Shown here: positions 44,881-56,966 of the stretch, in pieces
How positions within the stretch are numbered: position 1 is the stretch's first letter
Layout: every line of letters begins with the position of its first letter
NCBI GenBank assembly: GCA_029204225.1
Contig: CM055107.1
Location: 1,364,128-1,428,127, forward strand
Reading direction: 5' to 3'
Source of the DNA: Diphasiastrum complanatum
Lineage: Eukaryota; Streptophyta; Lycopodiopsida; Lycopodiales; Lycopodiaceae
DNA length: 64,000 nucleotides
Made by a program: the position numbers and the translations under genes
Notes under the pieces: model-generated
What the model was told of the DNA's origin: nothing
Seen by the model: only the letters and a program-made list of their open reading frames with translations
Databases searched by the model: none

Positions 44881-47800
44881 GTATGATGAAATGACAGGTA
44901 CATCAAAACTATCTAGTTAATAGTGCTAGGAACCAGTATTTTGTGATCCCATCCCTAAAATGTGTAATCTTTGATAAATAATCTCTTCAAATCAACGTCT
45001 AGAGTATTATTTGGCAACATTTTAAAACACATGTGAAAAAAGGTATGAGAACACGTAGCATTTCAAATTAGAACCTTCTTTTAGAATGCTTACAAAATTT
45101 GATAAAGGAGATTAGAAAACCATTTGTGTTGCGAGAAACTATTCTCAAAAATTTAGATAGTATATAGAAGAAAGTAAGTTATTCTCCAATTGAGGTCATT
45201 GTATTGTATAGAATGATATTAATTGAATCAAACAAGGATGGCACTTATGCATGAAATGTTGGTTCACACGCTTGAAATTTAAAAATCCTATGTAGCACTT
45301 ATAGGAAAAGAACAAAAACAGCTTCTAGAATCTAGATAGCCAATAAACCACGTGCACCTCAAAAATATTTTATATAGTTAAAAGCTTCAATGATGAATAC
45401 AAGTGTTGCTTTGCACATTCAAAACCCTAAACTCTAGACGTAGAACAGGAGTCTATTGAAAAGCATAAACATACAAATGACATCACATAATGTTGAAAGT
45501 TCTAAGTTGGAACCTATTTGTCCCAAGCCAAGAGAACATGTAAAAATCCAAGAGAAAAGAAGTATACATGAGAAAACAAAGGATGTCCATGGACCAGCCA
45601 CATAAATGCCATAAGTCACATTCAAAAATAATATTAAGTGACATTCTTTTGGATGAATAATATCCGCTTTTTTATTTTTGTTTACTATTTAAATATCCTC
45701 ATTGTCATTGAAAGATAATCATATCAATGCAATTAAATCCTTAAGAAACATGCATTTGGAATTAAGATGGCCATGCATCTTCCTTCGTCATTTCCATTAG
45801 GTCAACCATGAACCCTTTGTTGTTGTGCTATAATAACACACTCATAGCAAACCTATTTTTTCCATTCACGTTGTTAGCTTTCTACATCATCAGAATAATC
45901 AAAATTCGTTCCATTATATTTGTTTCCTCTCTTTCAGTTTTCAATTAGATCACAAATCATAACATACTAGTTAATAAATCATCATCACATGAATTGATGA
46001 TCATTTATTACTAATCTTTACTTGTTCTATAGAATCAATAGCCTCTTTAATCATCAAGATTCAATAGTTCTACAAGCGCACATGAGAATAGATATACCAC
46101 CCAACCACCCTTGTGCTATCAACAAGATGATTTGGCCCATTGTATCCCTAGAAATAAATGGAGCACTGAGGATTGCAAAGATCAACAAAATCATTAATAT
46201 CAATGGTATCAACAAAGTCAACAATATCAACATGACTATCAACAATCTTAATGTACTCATATTGAGTATTTGAACTTATCAATACTTTTTCTTCTTGTGG
46301 GAGTTGGAATACAAGACCAAGGAGCAATAAAAAAGGCCCAAGTGTGGCATCATGTGTGTATAAGCCCAACTTCAAGCACAACCTTTAATATTCTAGGAAG
46401 AGGCCCAAGTACGCGATCCTGCATGTATAAGTCCAACTTACGGTGCCAATTAGTTAGCATGAGACAAGTAAAACATTTTGGAAAGTTACAAGGTTAAACT
46501 TAGACTGTTAACTATTAGAAGTCAAGTTAGAACTTATAAGGTTTTAGAAGTTTCCCAAGTTAACATTGTAACTTGTAGTACTTAGCCCCATAAGTAAAAG
46601 TAAGAAGGGCCCAAAACCCATTTTCTTCGTAATCATCATCAATGTAAGGGAAGAAAATGCTGCCATAATGGATCCTTAAATGCCCTATTTTGGTGTAATG
46701 TTGTTTTAGTAATCTTGGTTTTGTGTTGCTGACTTTGCTTTTGTTTTAGTGGGATTACTATAGCTTTCATAAAGTTGTTTGAGATGTCTAATCTTAGTAT
46801 TAGTAATTAGCAGCTAGGTGATTTGGTGGTTTATAGTTTGGTTGTGGTAATTAGTTAGTGGTGGATGTAGGTTGTGGGTGTGATTAAAGCTAGTAGTGTG
46901 TTTACATTATAAAGAATGTTATTTTTTTTATGCCTTGTGTTTGTGGCTGAGCAAGCAAGGGCCATCTTCAAGGCTCTCCATTGGACCAGACTACCCGACA
47001 CTTGATATTCCTCTCCTCACTACATTTGGTGTAATTGTTGGGGAGCCAAATGGCTCACGCTTCCTAGCTCTGCTACTCTTTTCTTGTGGGCACCTAGCTT
47101 TTTTCTTTTTTGACCTTCTTTTATTTGTTGCTTGTTAATTTCCTTGGATGTATGCATGTATGGGGGTGCAAACTTGCTAAATCTAGCCTCCAACCAAGTC
47201 TAAAAACAATAGAAAAAAGTAGATCAATCAAAACTTGGTAGAACCAGCTGCTCAAAAAACTAGAAAACTGCTTGGAGAAAAAGTTCACCAGATTGTCTGC
47301 ACAAACTGACCTTGCCTGGCTTGCTAGATGAAAATCTGACCTCGCCCTCTTTACAGAGACTTAGGTAGACATCTTTCCATCTCTAGTAAAAAGGGTGAGT
47401 ACCAATTTCTTAAGTTACAATTTGAATTGGATACTTGTTGACCTCTCCAGTCTCCTACACTGGATTTCTGACCTCGCCCATAGTAAGCCTATTTCGACTT
47501 GGTTCAACATCTGTCAGAAGGGTCGATACCAATTATGAGAATTTGCAAATATCTCCTTGATAAAAATATTGTAAGGATGTTCAAACGTGTGAGAATAGAC
47601 CTAGGGTAGTTAGGACCTAATCATAGGAGTTAGATAGGATGTTTGGTCAGATTTCCTTGAATTTAGGAGCGAACTCCACAAATCATGGAAGTTGGTGATT
47701 GATTTAACTACCAAGTTGGTAGACCTAATGTTTAGGTCAATTTGGCAAGAGTAGGCAAACCTAATGCTAATTAGATTCCTAAACACATGCTGGACTCAAC

Positions 47801-48395
47801 TAACCATGAAAAGCATCTTCTTTGTACTATCAATTATTCATTCAATGTGAGAGAGATCATGATTTTGGAGCCATTGACAATTTGTAGCTTTTACACCATT
47901 TGTACTGGAATTTTTTAATGTGAATGCAATCTAAACTTAGTCCCTTCATTATCAGACCTTTGTAATGTTATATTTCTAAGTCTATGGAGCAATTTGCTTT
48001 GTAGTAATTGTCGTTGTTCCCTAACAATGTGACACTTGATGTATGTTGTGACACTTAATCTGATGCTAACTCACAAACTTGGCCAACTTTAAGATGGAAT
48101 GCTGGATGTAGCTGGCACATTAAAGATTTCATAGGCACAAAATCTTTCTGAGAAAAAGCTCGTTACCAATCTGACAATCTAGGCTCATGTATATAAAACA
48201 AAAATATAGTACATGCCATGTGTAAACAAAAAACTAATTATCAAAATCGTGCAGTATTCATTCACTCAGAAACTTCAAGAAGCATTTTTGAGCCGATATC
48301 ATGATTCATTATAGCTTGTTTCAGGTCCGTATTCTCTAACCAGGTATATACGTATTTGCAACCACAAAAATGATTCTTAGAAATTAGCTTGAAAG
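44881..48395. other. 3.5 kb without a recognised gene
   Basis: AT-rich, all frames short. The longest frames (46022-46273, 46896-47138) look like chance frames. I see no LTR ends, inverted repeats or exon-like runs that I can defend. Confidence 0.45.
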
Positions 48396-48399
48396 ATGT

Positions 48400-48958
48400 C
48401 GATAATTCATCTTCTGTTAATCCGTTGTCTCTATCACTCAAAACAAAATCACAAACCTAGTTAATGAATTCCCCCCAAAGCACTTGTTGCGACGCTCACA
48501 ATTGCCGTGATTTTGCAACGCAAAGTGCATCATAGGCCACAATCTTGACACGATCCACTGCTTGCACGTCATCATTGTCCGTCTTGAAGCTAGCGTTTGT
48601 CAAATTGAATGTCCAAACACTGTCACAATACCTGTAAGCGTGAATGTCACAATACTTGTAAGCGTGAAGATGACCCTTGAAGCTGATCTTGGAGTGCACC
48701 TTTGTCCGAAACACTTTCACATCAACACTTTCGCAGTCAAGAGCGACGAAATGGTGCCATTGATCACCATCGCATGCAGGGCCTCTATCAGCCCCCTCCC
48801 CATCGATAATTCATCTTCCGTTAATCTACCATCTCTATCGCTCGAAACAAAATCACAAATGTAGTTGACGAATTCCCCCCAAAGCACTTGTTGCGACACT
48901 CACAGTTGCCGTGATTTTGCAATGCAGGCTGCATCACAGGTCACAATCTTGACATGAT
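48400..48958 (-). repeat. Tandem duplication of the TFIIA pseudogene 3' end
   Basis: 48400-48555 and 48803-48958 are diverged direct copies, about 402 bp apart. Each contains the final codons (VKIV-x-DA-x-C-x-AKSRQL, stop) plus 3' flank with AAGCACTTGTTGCGAC. So two head-to-tail pseudogene copies lie here, the upstream one reduced to its last 20 or so codons. Confidence 0.8.
48497..48860 (-). pseudogene. TFIIA-S: TFIIA small (gamma) subunit pseudogene
   Basis: Read leftward, the sequence follows the small subunit of transcription factor IIA, which stabilises TBP on the TATA box. An N-terminal part reads LIEALHAMVINGTISSLLTA (family: helix ending in M-V-x-N-G-T-L-S). The C-terminal part is RTKVHSKISFKGHLHAYKYC, then SVWTFNLTNASFKTDN and VDRVKIVAYDA. 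The first 14 or so residues are replaced, the linker between VLM and KVFRTKV is shortened and shifted in frame, and a 24-bp unit encoding HAYKYCDI/HAYRYCDS is duplicated in tandem. No introns are apparent, as in a processed copy. It cannot make a normal subunit. Confidence 0.8.
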
Positions 48959-49526
48959 TACAATGGGACAAAATGTGTATGTCAATGAATAATTTGTACT
49001 AAAATCGCTTATCTTCCATGAGGATTAGAATCGAAAGAAAATGCCACCAAATGATGTCCAAGATTTTCTTCGTCGTTCTCCAGCGTGAGAGTTGCCGGGT
49101 TCATGTTCACACCAAACTCAATTTTGTTAGCGAGTTTTATAAACCAATCCTCCCTCCATGTATGCTAGCATTCAACTACAAACACAAGCATGCAAATATG
49201 TTAAAAACGCAGATACAGTTCTAGGATCTACCACGAATACAGAATGGACAACATTCTTTAGCAATGCAATCCTGCTAGGAGATGATTTGGACGAAGGAAG
49301 AGCATCCATGGAAAAAGGAGGGTAATTTGAATTTTGAATTTGGAGTGGGATGTGGGCCCTTTAGATGCATGCATGGGGAGGAGGGCCATGCATCCTTTTC
49401 CCCATACATGCATCCTCCTCCCCAAGATTTCTAGTTAGAAAAAGCTCATGCATGGGTGAGGGGAGGAGCATGCATGGTGCACCCATACACATGCGCAAAA
49501 CTGTACATAAGTTTAAATATATATGT

Positions 49527-49528
<2 letters not shown>

Positions 49529-49588
<60 letters not shown>
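49529..49588. repeat. (TA)n microsatellite
   Basis: About 30 TA units, followed directly by the GGTACC-rich array. A second TA array lies at 49809-49848. Confidence 0.95.
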
Positions 49589-49590
<2 letters not shown>

Positions 49591-49806
49591 TAGTGTCCCC
49601 TGGTACTGTTGTTATGGTACCATCGATACGGTACCGCCTTGGGATCCGCGGTACCAGGGCGGTACCATAATTAAAAAAAATTCAAAATTTAAAATTTTTT
49701 CTCGTGTTATTTTTGCAATGTTTTTTTTTTGGTACTGCCGACCGATATGGTACCGCGGTACTAGTATGGTCCCGCGGTACCCAGATTCCTGGTACCTGGT
49801 ACCGCA

Positions 49807-49850
<44 letters not shown>

Positions 49851-50062
49851 ATCATAGTTCCATATGGTACCGCCAGTACCATAATGGTGGTACCGCCAGT
49901 ACGGTACTGCCCTCAAATCCACGGTACCAGGGCGGTACCATTATTAAAAAAAATTTAAAAAAATTTCTCGTATTATTTCTGCAATTTTTTTTTTTGTACC
50001 GCGGTACCAGTATGGTCCCGCGGTATCAGGATCCGCGGTACCCGGTACCGTGGGACCTATGA
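49589..50062. repeat. Array of GGTACC-based words in two diverged units
   Basis: Two units (49589-49848 and 49849-50062) share the same order: ATCATAGT, a cluster of GGTACCG words, an A-rich then TTTCTCGT-TTATTT-TGCAAT block, a long T run, a second cluster with CCGCGGTACC, and a TA array. GGTACC, its halves and GCGGTACC palindromes appear well over fifteen times in under 500 bp. No coding potential. Confidence 0.85.
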
Positions 50063-50287
50063 AATATATATATATATTCAAAAATATGGAATTTACTAGA
50101 AATCTAATCCGTTGGAACTTACCTTTTTATATTACTCCACCTTGTTGCACAAGTTTCAACTGTTTTCCAGTTTGGATTGCATAAAAAGACTTCTTAACTT
50201 ATCTTTCATATTGCAGTTTGGATTCAGCCATTGTTCTTATCATTTATAGGGGCATGTTCTCATTTATTGCTTGTCCAATCATCCAAC

Positions 50288-50400
50288 GGGTTTGGCTCAG
50301 TTGGTTAACTTGTTATCCAAATTTTCTTTGGTCCCCGGTTCGAGCCTCCCCCCCCCCCCCCCCCTTGGATACCAAGCTGCATCTATTGCTTGTTGCACTC
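50288..50400 (+). repeat. tRNA-derived SINE-like copy
   Basis: GGGTTTGGCTCAGTTGGTTA resembles a tRNA 5' half with A box (50293-50304). GGTTCGAGCC at 50337-50346 is a perfect B box, 33 bp after the A box. A run of 17 C (50348-50364) and CTTGGATACCAAGC follow. The anticodon arm does not fold well, so it is a SINE head and not a working tRNA. Related to 40250-40330. Confidence 0.65.
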
Positions 50401-50460
50401 TGCAGACCAACCCCATATTGCATACATGGTACACTCTAGAGCATCCTACCTCTGAGATAG

Positions 50461-51240
50461 AGCTCGAAGAATATTGTCCCCAACATACCATAGGACACTA
50501 ACAAGAGTGGAAGACAACTTTACAGGATTGAATTATAAACTGGAAAAGGTGATGAAGATCCTCTTGTAGCACAATAAAAAACCTCCACATCTGCTTCTTC
50601 AGCACCGACTATTCCTCACATCACTCCTATGGCCAGTACAATGTAGATCATCCATACCTTCAAGAACAAGGGACAGTTGACTTCGTATTCTATTCTATTG
50701 CAAGAATTATATCCATAAGATGCATCAAGAAGCAATTTATATGGATGGTCAGGCTTCCCCATTGTGACCCTCAAATTGAACACTTTGGACATGGACATTC
50801 ATAGCTTTCCAACTGAGAAAATTTCAAGAAAGACTTGCAAATGACCATGTTTGATTCAGATTGTCTCTTGAAGCAATGAGATTTGTTCAATTACTTGAAG
50901 CGAGCTGACACAGTTGCAATGACAAATTTATCAAGATTTTGTTTTTGTATTCAGACTTATAGTTTGAGTGATTATCTCCTTGTACGTTGTTGGATTACAG
51001 GGCCCTTTGCCAGATGATGTGGTCATCCTGCTACACTTGCCGAGGCACTTGCTTTTATATTAGAGCAACAATATACTGATATTGCGTGCTTCCATCTTAG
51101 TCTCTGTTATTGTGGGCCAAGAATTGCACATAACCTCCTAGTGCCACTGCTACTCTTCATTTGATGGGAGCTTAATAAGTTATATGCTTACATTACTGCG
51201 GATTCATTACATGTTATCACTCACTGACAGGCATGATGCA
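50461..51240 (+). repeat. Direct duplication, left copy (about 780 bp)
   Basis: From AGCTCGAAGAATATTG to GGCATGATGC, repeated at 52485-53262 with only scattered differences. No TG...CA ends, primer-binding site or target duplication, so it is not an LTR pair. Content unrecognised. Confidence 0.9.
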
Positions 51241-51600
51241 CCGATTCGACCCGACTCAAGGTCGAAAAAGCACTCTGTATTGAAAAAATGCACTGGGTCG
51301 AAAAATATACACGATATCGAAAAATACAAACAGGGTCGAAAAAATATACGTGATTCAACCCAACACAGGGTCAGAATTTTTCTCTTTGATAAGAGTTACA
51401 GTGGTTCAAAAATATCCGATACTGGATTTTCGACCTTCTGAAAAGCTCGAGCTTTCTTTTTCGACATTATTGGATTCTACAATGGGTCGGATTTTATACA
51501 TTGGGTCGAAAAGTAACGTAGTATTGAATATATACGAAGGGTCGTTAATTTATTCTGGGGTGAAAATATGCACAAGGTCCAAAAAACTGAATATCTAACA
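51241..51600. repeat. Array of GGGTCGAAAA words
   Basis: GGTCGAAAA, GGGTCGAAAAA and one-base variants recur about every 20-50 bases between CCGATTCGACCC and TCCAAAAAACTG. Same logic as the GGTACC array but with a different word. Related words, GGTCGGATTTTT, occur at 52360-52484. Confidence 0.75.
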
Positions 51601-51939
51601 TATCTCGAGGACACATCTCAGCCATAGTAGGGGTCAAAATTTAGATTCAAGCTTATATTTCCAATGCCACCTGTAGTAATCTAAAGAGTGTAGGTAGTTG
51701 ACCTTTATTTTGATTTTGTGATCTTTGTCCTAATAAGAGTATTCTTGGCTATATAACATACTACCATTTACAATCTAGCTTATTTCTTTACTCCAATAAT
51801 AAAGATGGATGTTTAGCATTATTTGATTAGATTGTCATATTGACTTTATCCTTTTTTAAGTACAAGTGCCAAGTAGAGCATTATTCCATTTGTTGTCACA
51901 AGGGTCTCATATTATGCCAAGTGCATCAAAATGCATCAC

Positions 51940-52290
51940 ACTTATATATCATAGTTGCACAGAAATGCGTTTCTAGGCAATAACGTTCCCAGAAACGCAC
52001 TTTCGCGAATCGCATTTTTGGCACCTGAATCGTTGAGAAAAAGAAAACAAATTATATATTTATTATGCCCTGGAATTGCATGAAACTAGACCTAAAATTG
52101 CCCTAAACTAGACCCAATCGTAACCATAACACCTGCCAACTTATAAAAATGCAATGTTCTTGATCAGAGGTTTAATTTGATACCCATATTGCCTGAATTT
52201 TTTTTTTTAAAAAATGTTTCTGAGAAGCGCTGTCCAAAACCAAAAACGCGTTTCTGACCGTGTTTCTAGAACCTTAGTGCAGCTATGATA
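51940..52290. mobile_element. MITE-like foldback element with GAAACGC words
   Basis: The left end TATCATAGTTGCAC pairs with the right end GTGCAGCTATGATA as an inverted repeat with one mismatch, next to TATATA on both sides. Inside, AAATGCGTTTCT, GAAACGCAC and AACGCGTTTCTG repeat in both orientations at the two flanks. About 330 bp, non-coding. Confidence 0.6.
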
Positions 52291-52359
52291 TTATATATAT
52301 AAGCCATGTGGAACGCCACGCAGGCCTAACATAGGTATTTTACATGACTACCATTAGGT

Positions 52360-52484
52360 CAGATTTTTTGAAATTGATGACCAGGGTCGAAAAAGTCAGA
52401 CCTAATTCGACCAAACCAAGAGGTCGGATTTTTACCATTGGTTCGGATTTTTTTTACCATTGGGTCGGATTTTTTTTACCATTA
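52360..52484. repeat. GGTCGGATTTTT word repeats
   Basis: ACCATTGGGTCGGATTTTTTTT-like units, three in a row, directly before the right copy of the 780-bp duplication. Confidence 0.7.
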
Positions 52485-53262
52485 GCTCGAAGAATATTGT
52501 CCCCAACATACCATAGGACACTAACAAGAGTGGAAGACAAGTTCACAGGATTGAATTATAAACTGGAAAAGGTGATGAAGATCCTCTTGTAGTACAGTAA
52601 AAAACTCCACATCTGCTTCTTCAGCACCAACTATTCCTCACGTCACTCCTATGGCCAGCACAATGTAGATCATCCATACCTTCAAGAACAAGGGACAGTT
52701 GACTTCGTATTCTGTTCTATTGCAAGAATTATATCCAGAAGATGCATCAAGAAGCAATTTATATGGATGGTCAGGCTTCCCCATTGTGACCCTCAAATTG
52801 AACACTTTGGACATGGACATTCATAGCTTTCCAGCTGAGAAAATTTCAAGAAAGACTTGCAAATGACCATGTTTGATTCAGATTGTCTCTTGAAGCAATG
52901 AGATTTGTTCAATTACTTGAAGTGAGCTGACACAGTTGCAATGACAAATTTATCAAGATTTTGTTTTTGTATTCAGACTTATAGTTTGAGTGATTATCTC
53001 CTTGTACGTTTTTGGATTACAGGGCCCTTTGCCAGATGATGTGGTCATCCTGCTACACTTGCCGAGGCACTTGCTTTTATATTAGAGCAACAATATACTG
53101 ATACTGCGTGCTTCCATCTTAGTCTCTGTTATTGTGGGCCAAGAATTGCACATAACCTCCTGGTGCCACTGCTACTCTTCATTTGATGGGAGCTTAATAA
53201 GCTATATGCTTACATTACTGAGGATTCATTACATGTGATCACTCACTGACAGGCATGATGCC
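52485..53262 (+). repeat. Direct duplication, right copy
   Basis: Matches 50461-51240. The two copies enclose 1.25 kb that consists of the GGGTCGAAAA words, the foldback element and the GGTCGGATTTTT words. Confidence 0.9.
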
Positions 53263-54263
53263 ATTCTTACACCACAGAATGGGGCATAGAACATCATCTT
53301 CCTCCATGCAGCCAGTAACCTCTTTGGCATCTCTTTTTGTCTTCTTTTTTTGGATCTCCATTTTCATAGTATCATCTTCTGTACATACAATTTTGCAGCA
53401 TAGCACATGCATCTATATGAACTCCTCTTTGATCAAGATGTTTTGCAGCATCTTCATGCAGTGATCAGACACATAGGCAGGGCCCTGACCGTTTGGTAAG
53501 GAGCTCAACCCTGATTGAACCTCACAGAGAAGAAATAGGCATTTTATCCTCTCATTTTAATATTGGGAAAACTCTGTGGCAGTGTTCTTTTGTAGGAGGG
53601 CCTGCAAACCACTTTATTGTTGATTGACTTGGTGACTTGGTAGGAGAGATATTCAGCTGACATTTTACTTTCTATGCACAATCCATTACAGAAGTGCTCT
53701 GAGCCAGTGGTTAAGGATTATTGTACTGAAATTTCTTATAGAAACTCAAGGCATAATTTCCCTTTGGTGCATTATCACGAGGACTGCAGCTGCGATGAGT
53801 CCGATACCCTTCATAGCTTTTGTCATAAATAGTAAACTTTAGAAAATAAGCTCAGAGAACTAACTTGAGGAAAAAAAAGAAACAACATACATCAAGTCAT
53901 GAACAAAAGGAACATTGTATACCTTGCCTGAAAGTCAAGTCTAAAGGACAAAGTGCAAAGCTGATCCAGGCTATGGCCATAATGTTAGTACAGGATCACA
54001 TGTTTTGAAAGCAGGCTAACCAAAAAACGTAAGATAACAGATCCATGAAATGCTAAAGAAAAATTGCGGAGCTCAACTAAAGTTGCATTGAGTGGCCTGC
54101 AATTTGATTAACAAGGATGATGGTGTAGATAGCTTGAAAGGTTAGAGCTCACAATGAATTTTGATGAATATTAAATAATAGAATATCTTTATCAAAAACA
54201 AATCTGCAAACATCCAGATTTTCTCATGCTATTCCTCGTGTGATTCTTTACCATCCTGTTTGG
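53263..54263. other. No gene seen; includes 3' flank of D-glycerate 3-kinase
   Basis: Unique AT-rich sequence. The part next to 54264 should hold the 3' untranslated region of the kinase gene read leftward. Confidence 0.5.
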
Positions 54264-55706
54264 TCAACCCACAGGATTGCGCTGCTGGTTGATGTCAAAC
54301 TTGAGAGTATGCTCGGATTTAGCAGTACTCGGCCCTTTGCTATAAAGTTTAGGAAGATATGCTTTATAGGCAGGCATGTACCGAGATACAAAATCAGCCA
54401 CCTGCATGATTAGAATTCCTCTGCTCTCAGCCATTGTTTGTTATTTACTACAAACCAAAGGTCAAACTAACAGGTGATTTAGCATACCTGCTCATTTGAC
54501 ATACCAGGCTTCCCTCGTGCCCTCATTTCAATTTCAGCCTGTGCAATCACACCTTTGGAGCTTCAGTAACCAGAAAGGATGAGCTTGATGTGCTGCACCT
54601 CATAACATACAGAACTTGTAACTGGGAGCATGCTTTCTGAATTGCCATACCTCAAGTCGCCATTGATACACCCAATTTGGGTCACCAACTTGAACAATTA
54701 TCCATGAATCTACGTATTTGTACCAAGCCTCTGGATATAAAGCCATGTTCTTATTGACAATCTCCAGCTGCATATATAAAAACATACACATGGTTCAACT
54801 CCATGTCTCTATCTGCGTTCAATTGAGACAATAGGGTGCCGAAGAACACGGGAGGGATAGAGTTTGTATCACATGTCCAGCAACTCAGTATCCATTCAAA
54901 TAATGCCAAATCATGATGCTATCAAGAAGGTTCTTTGAGCGTTAAGCTATTATAAGCAGGAAAGCAGTCTCAAGCTGAAAACGTTATCTTTTTTGGAACA
55001 GTGTCATCTACGCTTTTTGAATCTATAATGAGTTTAGATGTAGGTTATTTGTACTACATAATAAATGGTGCACACTGTCCAATATTTGCATTCTGTAAGC
55101 AGCTCTGACGTAGAACAACAAAGTATTCAACACTACGTTTAAAGGTGACGAATAAGCCGGTAAACATGAAATAATCTTCAAGAACTCATAGCAAAAGAGT
55201 CACAGGTGATCAAATAGTGGCAAAGCATATACATTGTCATAGTCAGCAGGCACCTCGTCATACAAATTGCTGACACACAAATCACATATTGATCCAGAAC
55301 AGCAATTCATGTGGTGCAAGCTAGAAAACTCAATAATCGACATACCATATAATGATTGCTACCGAAACGCCATTGAAAAAGAAATTTTTAAAATATAACT
55401 CCAAAATGTTAACAGAAAAGCAAATAAGAGGACATCCAAGAAATATTGATAAAATTCTTATGTGACTAAAATATGAGTTCACAAAAGATAGTCCAAGATT
55501 AAGAGTCAGGACATGGATGAGTTTACATTCTGCATTACTTTTATTCCTTTCAATATATCCAACTTTAAATGTCATTGTCTCTGCAAACCCAGAAAATCAA
55601 TTACTACACGCTGTACACCAAGATATTGTACCTGGGGATTGATAGACGTCACAATTGAAGCTTCCAAAGGTTCAAACCCAAGCATCCATCCCTCAAACAA
55701 TAACAC
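54264..55706 (-). CDS. GLYK: D-glycerate 3-kinase, last four exons (5' part not seen)
   Basis: Four in-phase exons read leftward: 55706-55632 (25 codons, VLLFEGWMLGF...), 54767-54651 (39 codons, LEIVNKNM, YVDSW, PNWVYQWRLE), 54538-54488 (17 codons, AEIEMRARGKPGMSNEQ) and 54401-54264 (45 codons and stop, VADFVSRYMPAYKAYLPKLY). All have AG/GT borders and join without frameshift. This order of blocks is that of plant GLYK, the chloroplast enzyme that phosphorylates D-glycerate with ATP to 3-phosphoglycerate, the last step of photorespiration. The P-loop exons and transit peptide should lie further right; I find none up to the LINE cluster at 57 kb or beyond, so either a very long intron holds the LINEs or the gene has lost its 5' part. 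The four exons carry no damage, which favours a working gene. Confidence 0.88.
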
Positions 55707-56560
55707 CTGCTCCATATCACATGGACATAATTTATATACAATGCCATACCTGTCAACAGTTTGTACGTAGTTTATATACCTGTATGTTTACAAGAACTGG
55801 CACTTCATTGTGAAAAATGTTTCAGCTCTGGCGTTTTTTCCCTTCACAAGTCTGGTAAATGGTCAATAAAGACTACTAAGTATCTAAGGATAAGATATTG
55901 CTAGCCACAATGACTTTAATCCTAGATACAGTTACATTTTCACCAGCTCCTCTGTCAACCTGACCATTTCTTGAAGCAAATCAAATAGTTGACAGTTTGC
56001 TTCAAAAAACGTTTTGCGTTTGCAAGTGATGACTGTGATATCAATCAAGAAACAGCTCGTATATTCAAGGTTTAAAGTTTAAAAGAGACTTGAAATTATT
56101 GCAAATATAGTCTGTTTTAAGAAGAAAGACTGACATGAAGTTTGGACAGGCTCCAAACCATTATTGAAAAACCTCAAATTGTTCGGATGAATTCAAATAT
56201 AGTTTGTTTCAAGAAGAAAGACTATGACAGTCTATCTTTCAATTTGTCACATTTGGTAACATATTCTCAGTTGAGCGTAGTTGATTCTGAGAATGTTGTC
56301 AACAAAATGCCTCTTTGTTGCAGCTAGCTATGTGAACAAGCTACTATAGACTATGGTAAACTTTGATTTGGTGCCTGATCATAAAGGAGAATCATATCAC
56401 ATTTAAACTTTATGACTGGCAACCAATTGGAGCTCAACTTAAAACTAGCAAATTCACAATAGAGCTTATAACATACTAACAAAAAAAAATTCTGCATAAT
56501 AACAAAAAAATTTCCAACAGAATATTGATTTTTTCAAAAATAGAAAATAAAAAAATAATA
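55707..56560. other. Probable intron of D-glycerate 3-kinase
   Basis: No exon-like sequence on the minus strand. It contains a near repeat of CAAATATAGT(C/T)TGTTT(T/C)AAGAAGAAAGACT at about 56101 and 56194. Confidence 0.4.
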
Positions 56561-56928
56561 ATGATAAATTTAATGTGTTCCGGGTTTTGGAACGCTCGCA
56601 TTCCGAAACGAACATTTTGGATCGTAACAGATAAACACATTTCACGGAAATACAATTATAGAACATAGATGTAGTGCATTTGCGTTCTGGAACAAGCGTT
56701 CCATAATGCCCTTTTTATTAAAATTAAAACTTTAGAAAATGCATCTAAAAACAAATTCAAAACACTCAAATGAGAAATTTAAGCCTCAAAAAATATAACT
56801 CTAGGAATTTATCAATACCTTAGAAAAAGAAATTACAAAAAATATGCATTCCGGAAAATCCTAATGGGAATTCCCAGAACATGAACACAAAAGTGCAATT
56901 ACGAAATATACATACATACTTTTATATA

Positions 56929-56966
<38 letters not shown>

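Noticed and set aside
48830-48900. EF-hand-like loop (SSDRDGRLTEDEL) on the minus strand
   Set aside because: It lies in the duplicated 3' flank that follows the stop codon of the TFIIA pseudogene; the other copy has it broken (DRDNGLTEDEL with an upstream stop), and position 1 of the loop is Ser. More likely non-coding.
49361-49958. Open frames with long Ile-Tyr repeats
   Set aside because: Translations of the TA microsatellites, no protein significance.
50288-50360. Functional tRNA gene
   Set aside because: A and B boxes are present, but the anticodon arm and acceptor stem do not pair and a poly-C run follows; a SINE head fits better.
50297-50501. Frames with poly-Pro or poly-Gly next to the C run
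   Set aside because: Produced by the 17-base C run in the SINE-like repeat.
50461-53262. LTR pair of a small retroelement
   Set aside because: The two 780-bp copies do not start TG or end CA, have no primer-binding site or purine tract between them, and no target duplication; called a segmental duplication.
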